A DNA stretch of 5,424 nucleotides from Dehalococcoidales bacterium (GCA_030672225.1 DAOVGW010000047.1:1-5424), one strand, 5' to 3'; counted from the first letter of the stretch, positions 1 through 5,424 are shown. Program-made: numbers and translations. The notes: generated by a model from the letters alone, not told the origin.

Positions 1-5
1 AGGAG
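1..5 (+). promoter_or_regulatory. Ribosome-binding site of the aminotransferase gene
   Basis: AGGAG lies eight bases before the ATG at 14. It supports that ATG as the true start, because the protein then begins right at the conserved N-terminus of the family. An ATG at 6-8 is in another frame and leads nowhere. Any promoter lies outside the window. Confidence 0.7.
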
Positions 6-13
6 ATGCTCAA

Positions 14-931
14 ATGCCACCATATGCCTTTTTTCATAAGAAGTTTATCCCCCTGGCTGAAGCCAAGGTCGGGGTTATGACCCATGCCCTCCACTACGGC
101 ACCGCTCTCTTTGAGGGCATCAGGGGTAACTGGAACAGCGAGCAGCTGCAGATGTATATTTTCCGTCTTAGAGAGCACTATGAGCGGCTGCAAAAGGGCT
201 GCCACCTTCTGAAGATTAACCTGCCCTACGCCGTAGACGAACTATGCCGGATAACTGTTAAACTGGCGGAGAAGTGTGGTTTTCGGGAGGATATATACAT
301 CCGCCCTCTGGCCTACAAAAGCTCAGAAGCTTTAGGTGTCCGCCTCCATGACCTGGAAGATGACTTCTTGATTTTTGCCATCCCCTGGGGACGCTACCTG
401 GACATGGATGCCGCTAAATGCTGCGTCTCTTCGTGGCGGCGTCCTGATAGTAATGTAATCCCGCCACAGGCCAAGATTACCGGCCTCTATATAAATAACG
501 CTTTTACCAAAACAGAAGCTGTGGAGAATGGCTTTGATGAGGGAATTATGCTCACCCCGGATGGCTATGTCTCGGAGGGGAGTGGTGAAAATATTTTTCT
601 GGTGATAAACGGGCGCCTGGTCACCCCGGCCAGCTACAATAACATCCTGATGGGCATTACCCGGGATACGGTAATAAAACTGGCCCAAAACGAGCTGGGT
701 ATAGACACCATAGAGAGACCAGTTGACCGCAGTGAACTCTATACTGCTGATGAGTGCTTCCTGACCGGCACCGCCGCTCATATAACCCCGATAGCTGAAA
801 TAGACCGCCGCAGGATAGGCAGTGGCGGCATTGGCGAGATAACGGGAAAGCTGCAAGAACTCTACTTTGAGGTGATAAGGGGCTCAAACCCCAAATACCT
901 TGCTTGGTGCGCCGCTGTCTATAAAAAGTAA
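14..931 (+). CDS. ilvE: Branched-chain amino acid aminotransferase (fold-type IV PLP enzyme)
   Basis: Cytoplasmic PLP enzyme that reversibly transfers the amino group between glutamate and the 2-oxo acids of leucine, isoleucine and valine; it is the last step of their synthesis. The 305-residue length is normal for the family. Visible landmarks are the N-terminal block VMTHALHYGTALFEGIR (residues 21-37), YIRPLAY (95-101) with the arginine expected in the substrate pocket, the PLP-binding lysine K154 in PPQAKITGLYINN, the cofactor-contacting block VSEGSGENIF (186-195), and GTAAHITPI (252-260). GTAA is followed by His, where the E. coli enzyme has Glu; this is minor. The start is set by AGGAG at 1-5. 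The plsY-like gene follows after 18 bases, which suggests co-transcription, although no shared pathway is evident. D-amino acid transaminase and aminodeoxychorismate lyase share the fold, but the motif set and length favour IlvE. Confidence 0.95.
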   Translation: MPPYAFFHKKFIPLAEAKVGVMTHALHYGTALFEGIRGNWNSEQLQMYIFRLREHYERLQKGCHLLKINLPYAVDELCRITVKLAEKCGFREDIYIRPLAYKSSEALGVRLHDLEDDFLIFAIPWGRYLDMDAAKCCVSSWRRPDSNVIPPQAKITGLYINNAFTKTEAVENGFDEGIMLTPDGYVSEGSGENIFLVINGRLVTPASYNNILMGITRDTVIKLAQNELGIDTIERPVDRSELYTADECFLTGTAAHITPIAEIDRRRIGSGGIGEITGKLQELYFEVIRGSNPKYLAWCAAVYKK

Positions 932-938
932 GATCTTT

Positions 939-944
939 GGGAGG
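939..944 (+). promoter_or_regulatory. Ribosome-binding site of the plsY-like gene
   Basis: GGGAGG sits five bases before the ATG at 950, inside the 18-base gap after ilvE. It fixes the start and supports translation from a shared ilvE transcript. I see no terminator or separate promoter in this gap. Confidence 0.75.
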
Positions 945-949
945 TCAAA

Positions 950-1594
950 ATGACTGAGGCCGTAGCCATAGTTGTTGGTTACCTGCTGGGCTCTACACCA
1001 TCAGCCTATCTTGCCACCCGCCTGGCAGTCGGCAAGGATATTCGCCATCTGGGGGGAGGTAACGTCGGTGGCTTAAATATCTTCCGGGAAGTAGGGTTTT
1101 GGCCGGCTGCGGCTGTAGTTATAGTTGACCTAGGCAAGGGGGCGGCGGCAGTGGCTGTTGCCTATTGGTTACTAGAAGTAACCACACCCTTCGTGCTGCT
1201 GGCGGGACTGGCGGCAGTAATAGGTCATAACTGGATGGTCTGGCTGAAATTTAGCGGCGGCAAAGGCGTGGGGGCTGCCTTCGGCGCCCTGGCTGTTTTA
1301 TTCCCTGTCTATGGATACCCGCAGGGCTTGGCAATCCTGTTTGGCATAATTCTTATCCCCTTCATATTCACCCGCAATGTTGCCTTATCTACGGGTATTG
1401 GCCTCGTTGCTTTACCCCTCATCGTCTGGTTTCTTACCGGCTCAGGATTGGCCACCATTGTTGCCGTCGTTCTGGGACTGATGATAGCTCTAAGATTTCT
1501 GCCGACGGCGCTAGCCGCCATAAAGAAATCCGGCGTGGCAGGAGCCTTTGGTGTTGACCACTGGCAGCGGGACAAGAGCAAGAGAGAAAGCTAG
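950..1594 (+). CDS. plsY: PlsY-family membrane protein (glycerol-3-phosphate acyltransferase homolog) with divergent active-site motifs
   Basis: PlsY enzymes are integral membrane proteins that move an acyl group from acyl phosphate to glycerol-3-phosphate, the first step of phospholipid synthesis. Family features seen here are the N-terminal YLLGSTPSAYLATR (residues 11-24), GGGNVGGLNIFR (35-46), DLGKG (60-64), and the block from GHNW (92-95) to the glycine-rich phosphate loop GGKGVG (103-108). About five to seven hydrophobic segments are spread over the 214 residues, which is the usual size. It departs from the family at key places. Motif 1 normally reads GSGNxGATN, but here the Ser is Gly36 and the Thr is Leu42; Arg46 is kept. 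The terminal RHREN-type motif is RFLPT (182-186), so its His, Glu and Asn are absent. It could be a paralog with changed activity. Family membership is secure; acyltransferase activity is not. Confidence 0.85.
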   Translation: MTEAVAIVVGYLLGSTPSAYLATRLAVGKDIRHLGGGNVGGLNIFREVGFWPAAAVVIVDLGKGAAAVAVAYWLLEVTTPFVLLAGLAAVIGHNWMVWLKFSGGKGVGAAFGALAVLFPVYGYPQGLAILFGIILIPFIFTRNVALSTGIGLVALPLIVWFLTGSGLATIVAVVLGLMIALRFLPTALAAIKKSGVAGAFGVDHWQRDKSKRES

Positions 1595-1595
1595 C

Positions 1596-2162
1596 CTACT
1601 TTTTAGCCGAACTAGCCCTAAGTGACTTAAATAAACAGATGACCTGGCAGCTTTCCTCCAGCGCCGTGGTCAAGCGGTAGGCTTCCTCAAGTAACTGACC
1701 GATGGCAAAACTGCCGTGGCCGCGCACCATAACAACCCTGTGCCGCTTAAGCGCCAGAGCAATAACAGCAGCCGGCTCCCCCGGGCTCGCTTCCGTATGC
1801 CAATCAAGGACAGGGACCCTACCGACTACAGAAAGCCCTTCATCATTAGGCACAATCTCAGCCTCGGTCAGTGACAGGGCGATAGCATGAGGTGGATGGG
1901 CATGGACAATGGCTAGTGCCTGGGTTTGCTGGTAAATAGCGCGGTGGACAGGCAGTTCCATTGAGGTTAGTGGCGTTGCTCGGTCATTTTTACTTATTCC
2001 GGTCTCTACTAAATCATTCTCACAAAGACAACTAAGCTGGCTGACGCGACGGGTTATGATGATACGCTCCCCGAGCCTGATACTCAGGTTTCCACTATGG
2101 GAGGAGACCAGTCCCCTAGTAAAAAGGTCACGGCCTACAGACTGAAACTGAGATAAAATCAT
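1596..2162 (-). CDS. Class II aldolase/adducin-family protein, substrate unknown
   Basis: Zinc-dependent aldolases of this fold (L-fuculose-1-phosphate aldolase, L-ribulose-5-phosphate 4-epimerase and relatives) cleave or epimerise sugar phosphates in the cytoplasm. The 188-residue protein has the phosphate-binding block SSHSGNLSIR (20-29), SMEL (67-70) with Glu69 at the catalytic-acid position, zinc ligands His87 and His89 in VHAHPPHAIALS, and a third ligand, His149, in RGHGSFAIG. All expected metal and catalytic positions are therefore present. The protein is somewhat shorter than E. coli FucA (215 residues), mainly at the C-terminus, so the substrate cannot be named. The ATG is preceded by only a weak AAAGGG. 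It lies 80 bases downstream of lexA on the same strand and may be read from the lexA promoter. No sugar kinase, isomerase or transporter is nearby. It faces the plsY-like gene tail to tail. Confidence 0.85.
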   Translation of the reverse strand: MILSQFQSVGRDLFTRGLVSSHSGNLSIRLGERIIITRRVSQLSCLCENDLVETGISKNDRATPLTSMELPVHRAIYQQTQALAIVHAHPPHAIALSLTEAEIVPNDEGLSVVGRVPVLDWHTEASPGEPAAVIALALKRHRVVMVRGHGSFAIGQLLEEAYRLTTALEESCQVICLFKSLRASSAKK

Positions 2163-2178
2163 GGCTTGCCCTTTACCA

Positions 2179-2221
2179 GCCAGTTGCTATAACGAACTAT
2201 TGATAGTCTATACTCACTGGC
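2179..2221. repeat. Nested inverted repeat in the lexA-aldolase gap
   Basis: The 80-base gap holds outer arms GCCAGT (2179-2184) and ACTGGC (2216-2221) around a nearly concentric inner dyad, ACTAT-TG-ATAGT (2196-2207). CTATAAC (2187-2193) and CTATAC (2208-2213) form a near direct repeat beside the inner dyad. The structure falls in the presumed 5' leader of the aldolase gene. For minus-strand transcription the T-run comes before the dyad rather than after it, so it does not look like a lexA terminator. An operator or leader hairpin is possible, and chance is too. Confidence 0.3.
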
Positions 2222-2242
2222 GGTAAAAAAGCAAACCAGGGG

Positions 2243-2893
2243 CTAGGCCAACTGCCTGATGACAGCGACCACCCGTCCCTGAACCTCAACATTGTCGGGG
2301 GCAACATATATAGGCTTCACCCCCCTATTTGCCGGCTGGAGCCGGATGCGGCCGGGTTCAACATATACTTTTTTCAGCGTGACCTCTTTTTCTGCCTTGA
2401 GCCATACCGCCGCCATCTCCCCGTTTTCCACCACACTCACATACTGCATGAGGACTATATCACCATCATTAATTAGGGCGTCCACCATTGATGAACCCTT
2501 TACCCTCAAGGCATAAACTCCTTGCCTGCCCCGGGTCAAATCCTCAGTCACCTCCAGAGTCTCCGACGAGGCGGAGCTGTCCCAGGTGTCAGCATCGGGC
2601 ACAGGAATCGGCTCACCAGCCGCTATCTGACCGATAAGAGGCACTTGAAGGAGACGCCCTGGGGTAGGACGGGGCACCAGTTCAATACCGCGCGCTACCT
2701 CACGGTGACGACGAATATAGCCCTGCCTCTCTAAAATATTCAGGTTATAGTCAGCAACAGACGTTGAGCTTAAGCCACAGCCAGCCACGATATCTCTGAT
2801 GGTGGGAGGATAGCCCATATCCCGCCAAAAACGGTGTATAAAGTCAATAATGCTACGCTTTTTGGGTGATAGTTCTTCTATCTTCCTCTCCAT
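2243..2893 (-). CDS. lexA: LexA repressor, self-cleaving SOS regulator
   Basis: LexA represses DNA-damage genes and cuts itself when stimulated by RecA filaments. The 216-residue protein has an N-terminal winged helix-turn-helix (about 1-72) with GYPPTIRDIVAGCGLS typical of the family. The C-terminal S24 peptidase domain has the cleavage site Ala92-Gly93 in QIAAGEP, the nucleophile Ser135 in KGSSM, and the general-base Lys174 in VTLKK. The Ser-Lys pair is 39 residues apart, against 37 in E. coli, so all the self-cleavage residues are present. The ATG at 2893 is chosen because AAGGTGG precedes it and the promoter and SOS box lie just upstream. The frame stays open to an ATG at 2998, but that extension would run through the -35 box. 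The DNA-reading helix (SSTSVADYNLNILERQG) departs from the usual SSSTVHxHLxxLExKG pattern. Autoregulation is expected. Confidence 0.95.
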   Translation of the reverse strand: MERKIEELSPKKRSIIDFIHRFWRDMGYPPTIRDIVAGCGLSSTSVADYNLNILERQGYIRRHREVARGIELVPRPTPGRLLQVPLIGQIAAGEPIPVPDADTWDSSASSETLEVTEDLTRGRQGVYALRVKGSSMVDALINDGDIVLMQYVSVVENGEMAAVWLKAEKEVTLKKVYVEPGRIRLQPANRGVKPIYVAPDNVEVQGRVVAVIRQLA

Positions 2894-2897
2894 AGAG

Positions 2898-2904
2898 CCA
2901 CCTT
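2898..2904 (-). promoter_or_regulatory. Ribosome-binding site of lexA
   Basis: On the minus strand AAGGTGG lies four bases before the ATG at 2893. It is one mismatch from the AAGGAGG consensus. It decides in favour of the 216-residue LexA over the longer open frame. Confidence 0.65.
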
Positions 2905-2907
2905 GGA

Positions 2908-2921
2908 AGAACATCTGTTCT
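2908..2921. promoter_or_regulatory. SOS box (LexA operator)
   Basis: AGAACATCTGTTCT is a perfect palindrome with a two-base centre. Its core on the minus strand, GAACAGATGTTC, fits the Bacillus-type SOS box pattern GAACRNRYGTTY. It starts three bases after the -10 box and covers the expected transcription start of lexA, an ideal place for repression. Seeing a fitting operator directly in front of lexA makes negative autoregulation very likely. I found no second copy by eye elsewhere in the window. Confidence 0.88.
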
Positions 2922-2924
2922 ACA

Positions 2925-2953
2925 ATTTTATACCAAAAGGGTCTTTTTGTCAA
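2925..2953 (-). promoter_or_regulatory. Sigma-70-type promoter of lexA
   Basis: On the minus strand a consensus -35 box TTGACA (2953-2948) is followed by exactly 17 bases and a -10 box TAAAAT (2930-2925; five of six consensus bases). Transcription should begin near 2918, inside the SOS box, giving a leader of only about 25 bases. The remaining part of the lexA-rpsT gap (2954-3066) shows only very short stem-loops, and I see no convincing terminator for rpsT. Confidence 0.82.
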
Positions 2954-3066
2954 TAGAGGGCTTAATAAACAAGACGCCCTATCAAGAGACGGTGGCAAGC
3001 CACTACGCTGACGCTCTGCACTTAGCAGCTTCTTTTAAAGATAAGGCGCTTTTTCTTTGTGGTAAA

Positions 3067-3348
3067 CTACTCAGCCGAAGATTCGGCCAGGGCCTTATTT
3101 AGCTTTTTCATCAGTCGCGCTTTTCTTCGGGCGGCGTTATTGGGGTGGATGACCCCCTTCTGGGCCGCTTTGTCCAAAGAACTGATGGCGGTTGTCACTG
3201 CACTCTGAGCCTCGTTAAGCTTGCCGGAGAAGACAAGCTCTTCTGCTTTGCTCACCATGGTCTTAGCCTGGCTACGGACGGGCTTATTTCGCTGTTGCCT
3301 TCTTTGGGCTACCCGCATCTGTTTTTTGGCTGACTTGGTATTTGGCAA
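3067..3348 (-). CDS. rpsT: Small-subunit ribosomal protein S20, TTG start
   Basis: S20 is a primary 16S rRNA-binding protein of the 30S subunit and helps early assembly. The 93-residue, very basic, helical protein shows the family N-terminus NTKSAKKQMR (residues 3-12), an arginine- and lysine-rich first helix, and the C-terminal signature KGVIHPNNAARRKARLMKKL. E. coli S20 has 87 residues, so the length is normal. Translation begins at a TTG codon (3348-3346), seven bases after a strong GGGAGG. No in-frame ATG fits the conserved N-terminus. E. coli rpsT also starts with UUG, which is linked there to translational control. The gene follows rel by 47 bases on the same strand, so it may be co-transcribed with rel; only weak promoter-like matches lie within the end of rel. 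The lexA gene downstream has its own promoter. Confidence 0.96.
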   Translation of the reverse strand: MPNTKSAKKQMRVAQRRQQRNKPVRSQAKTMVSKAEELVFSGKLNEAQSAVTTAISSLDKAAQKGVIHPNNAARRKARLMKKLNKALAESSAE

Positions 3349-3355
3349 ATGTCTA

Positions 3356-3361
3356 CCTCCC
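3356..3361 (-). promoter_or_regulatory. Ribosome-binding site that decides the TTG start of rpsT
   Basis: GGGAGG on the minus strand stands seven bases before the TTG at 3348. It is a near-perfect Shine-Dalgarno sequence, as would be expected to offset a weak start codon. It lies in the 47-base rel-rpsT gap. Confidence 0.8.
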
Positions 3362-3395
3362 TTAAATTTTTTAAAAGCCTAGCCCCGCCTTACAC

Positions 3396-5424
3396 CTACG
3401 AGGAGCCGGACTTTACCATAGATTCGTCCCCTACCCGGGCAACGCTTATCATTCCCCGAACACTTTCAATTTTGGCTAGCAGCCGGCCTAGCTGTGCCAG
3501 TCCTCTCGTCTCCAAAGTAAAGTATAGAGAAGTAGTGCCATTATCGTGCTCGGTAACACTCATATTAGCGATATTGACCTTCTCCTCGGCGACAACGGTG
3601 GAGATATCACGTATCAGCCCCACCCTATCCCAGGCTTCAACCTGGACCCTGACGGGATAGAGAGAATCAGCCTGCCCCCACTCCACCTTGACCAGCCTCT
3701 CCTTCTCGTCCTCACGAACCACATTGTAACAGTCCTGACGGTGGACTGTCACCCCCCGGCTACGGGTCACATAGCCGACAATCTTATCGCCGGGAACAGG
3801 GTGACAGCACTGGCCTAAATTGGTTAGTAAGTCACCAACACCCAGCACCTGGACAGTCGATACCGGTGGCTTGGGCAGCGTAATCTCGGCAGCCACTCTC
3901 GGTCGCTCTTGCTGAGCAGTTAGCTTCAGGGTAATATGGTGGGTACTGACGCCGCCATAACCGATAGCCGCCAGAAAATCATCCACACCGTCATACTTAA
4001 AAATCTTGGCCAGCGCCTCCCGATCACCAACTTTAAGGCCAAGGCGCTTAAGCTCCCGCTCCAGTAGCTCCCGGCCACGCTCAATATTCTCCGCCCGCTC
4101 CTGTTTCTTAAACCACTGCCGGAGCTTTTCCCGAGCATGGGAAGTTTTAACATAACCCAGATGGGGGCTTAACCAGTCCCGGCTGGGGCCCTTATCCCGC
4201 TTGGACGATAAGATTTCGACGACATCACCGTTATCTAGCTGATGCTCAAGAGACACCAGCCGGCCGTTTACTTTGGCGCCAATACAACGGTGTCCTAGTT
4301 CCGTATGAACCCGGTAGGCAAAATCAAGCGGGGTCGAGCCCTTGGGTAAATCCTTTATCTCTCCCTTCGGGGTGAAGACAAAGACCTGGTCTTTGAAAAT
4401 ATCAGTCTTAACCGATTCCAGAAACTCCTCGGCGCCGCTGAGCTCGCGGTGCCAATCAATTAGTTGGCGTAGCCAGCCGATTCTCTCCTCAAAACGTATG
4501 TCCTTCTTACCACCCTCTTTATAGCGCCAGTGAGCGGCTACTCCGTACTCAGCGATACGATGCATCTCGTGGGTACGAACCTGAACCTCAAGAGGAATTG
4601 TCCCCAGGCACATTACTGCGGTATGCAGTGACTGGTAGCCATTTGGTCTGGGATTAGCGATAGAGTCGTCAAATGCGCCCGGTAGTGGGTGCCACAAGCT
4701 GTGGACGATACCTACCGCACTATAGCAGTCAGTCACAGTGCCGACCAGTACCCGAAGGGCAAGAAGGTCATACATGTCATTAAAGTCTTTGCCCAAGGCA
4801 GAGTATTTCTCCATTTTCTGGTAAATGCTGTAAAGGTGCTTGGGTCTACCTGATATCTCAGCTTTAAGACCAGCCCGGTCAAACTCCTTCTTTAGAATCT
4901 CAATTACCTCGGCTATAAAGCTCTCCCGCTCGGTGCGCCGGGCGGCAACCAGATTGACAATCTGGTTGTACTTCTGCGGCTCAAGATAACGGAAAGACAG
5001 GTCTTCCAGCTGCCACTTTAGCTCCCATATCCCCAAGCGATGGGCTAGTGGTGCGTATATCTCGGCAGTTTCCTGGGCAATACTGCGCTGCTTCTCCGGG
5101 GACAGGGCATCCAGGGTGTACATATTGTGTAATCTGTCAGCCAGCTTGATAAACACCACACGGAGGTCTTCAGCCATGGCCACCAGCATTTTTCTCAGGT
5201 TCTCTGCTTGCTCTTGCCTGGTTGTTATACCTCCTCGTCGTGTTACCTCGGCCGGCGCTTGCCAGGAGAGCCTGCCCAGCTTGGTGGTGCCGTCGACCAG
5301 CTTGGCTACCTCTGAGCCGAACCTGGCCTCGATCTTCGAAATCGGTATCCCGCAGTTCTCGGGAACATCGTGGAGCAGGGCAGCTACCAGGGAGCTGGTA
5401 TCCAGTTGAAGCTCCGCCAGGGTC
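3396..5424 (-). CDS. rel: RelA/SpoT-family (p)ppGpp synthetase/hydrolase, 5' end cut by the window edge
   Basis: Long Rel enzymes make and degrade the stringent-response alarmone (p)ppGpp. The frame continues upstream of the ATG at 5189 to the window edge, giving 675 visible residues; about 60 N-terminal residues are missing. Numbering from the first visible residue: hydrolase domain with HDVPEN (18-23), LVDGTTKL (42-49) and KLADRLHNM (93-101); synthetase domain with RPKHLYSIYQKM (193-204), MYDLLALR (217-224), AFDD (250-253), NPRPNGYQSLH (257-267) and EVQVRT (279-284); TGS domain about 345-408, including GHRCIGAKVNG; a helical region; the cysteine motifs QCCHPVPGD (538-546) and HRQDC (561-565); and a C-terminal ACT domain (about 589-666). 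Oddities are HDVPEN instead of HDxxED and about 10 extra residues before AENLRKM. Domain order and the retained HD pair favour bifunctional Rel over RelA. ATG 5189 is internal, not the start. Confidence 0.95.
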   Translation of the reverse strand, partial: TLAELQLDTSSLVAALLHDVPENCGIPISKIEARFGSEVAKLVDGTTKLGRLSWQAPAEVTRRGGITTRQEQAENLRKMLVAMAEDLRVVFIKLADRLHNMYTLDALSPEKQRSIAQETAEIYAPLAHRLGIWELKWQLEDLSFRYLEPQKYNQIVNLVAARRTERESFIAEVIEILKKEFDRAGLKAEISGRPKHLYSIYQKMEKYSALGKDFNDMYDLLALRVLVGTVTDCYSAVGIVHSLWHPLPGAFDDSIANPRPNGYQSLHTAVMCLGTIPLEVQVRTHEMHRIAEYGVAAHWRYKEGGKKDIRFEERIGWLRQLIDWHRELSGAEEFLESVKTDIFKDQVFVFTPKGEIKDLPKGSTPLDFAYRVHTELGHRCIGAKVNGRLVSLEHQLDNGDVVEILSSKRDKGPSRDWLSPHLGYVKTSHAREKLRQWFKKQERAENIERGRELLERELKRLGLKVGDREALAKIFKYDGVDDFLAAIGYGGVSTHHITLKLTAQQERPRVAAEITLPKPPVSTVQVLGVGDLLTNLGQCCHPVPGDKIVGYVTRSRGVTVHRQDCYNVVREDEKERLVKVEWGQADSLYPVRVQVEAWDRVGLIRDISTVVAEEKVNIANMSVTEHDNGTTSLYFTLETRGLAQLGRLLAKIESVRGMISVARVGDESMVKSGSS

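Noticed and set aside
332..856. A 174-codon open frame on the minus strand inside ilvE
   Set aside because: It is fully antisense to a well-supported gene, its protein shows no recognisable motif, and it has no convincing ribosome-binding site.
2982..2995. GTGG-CTTG-CCAC stem-loop as a terminator for rpsT
   Set aside because: The stem is only four or five base pairs and no T-run follows it in the direction of rpsT transcription.
2894..2998. A longer LexA with 35 extra N-terminal residues
   Set aside because: The extension would be encoded by the -35 box, -10 box and SOS box. The ATG at 2893 has its own Shine-Dalgarno sequence and gives the usual LexA N-terminus.
3410..3445. TTGCCC-N16-TATGGT as a promoter for rpsT inside the end of rel
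   Set aside because: Both boxes match only four of six consensus bases, which is expected by chance; it is not supported enough to annotate.
3349..3660. Plus-strand open frame of 103 codons opposite the end of rel, and similar plus-strand frames up to 5409
   Set aside because: These are mirror frames of rel with no ribosome-binding site or recognisable protein features.
5187..5189. ATG taken as the start of rel
   Set aside because: The frame stays open to the window edge, and the upstream codons encode clear Rel hydrolase sequence (LLHDVPEN, LVDGTTKLG), so this Met is internal.

Overview
The window looks like an ordinary housekeeping segment of a bacterial chromosome with moderate GC. The character of the LexA and Rel proteins and the Rel insert resemble Chloroflexota, perhaps Dehalococcoidia. 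That placement is an inference from protein character, not proven here. I see no insertion sequence, CRISPR array, tRNA, rRNA or phage gene, and no stretch over 300 bases without a gene.

Layout. The plus strand holds a complete branched-chain aminotransferase gene (ilvE, 14-931) and then, 18 bases on, a gene for a PlsY-family membrane protein (950-1594). These two probably share a transcript. From 1596 to the right edge everything is on the minus strand. In transcription order it runs: rel (5'-truncated by the window edge, 5424-3396), rpsT (3348-3067), lexA (2893-2243) and a class II aldolase/adducin-family gene (2162-1596). The plsY and aldolase genes converge with a single base between their stop codons.

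The best-resolved regulatory region is in front of lexA. It has a consensus -35 box, a 17-base spacer and a good -10 box. A perfect GAAC-N4-GTTC palindrome (an SOS box) lies over the expected transcription start, and a ribosome-binding site follows just before the ATG. This supports LexA autoregulation and fixes the lexA start at 2893 rather than the longer open frame beginning at 2998. rpsT starts with TTG behind a strong Shine-Dalgarno sequence.

The genes do not form an obvious new system. They combine amino-acid and lipid metabolism with global stress control: the stringent response (Rel), ribosome assembly (S20) and DNA-damage control (LexA). The points most worth a second look are residue-level departures in conserved enzymes. 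The PlsY homolog lacks the motif 1 serine and the terminal HREN-type motif. The Rel hydrolase motif reads HDVPEN instead of HDxxED. The aldolase may be read through from the SOS-controlled lexA promoter.
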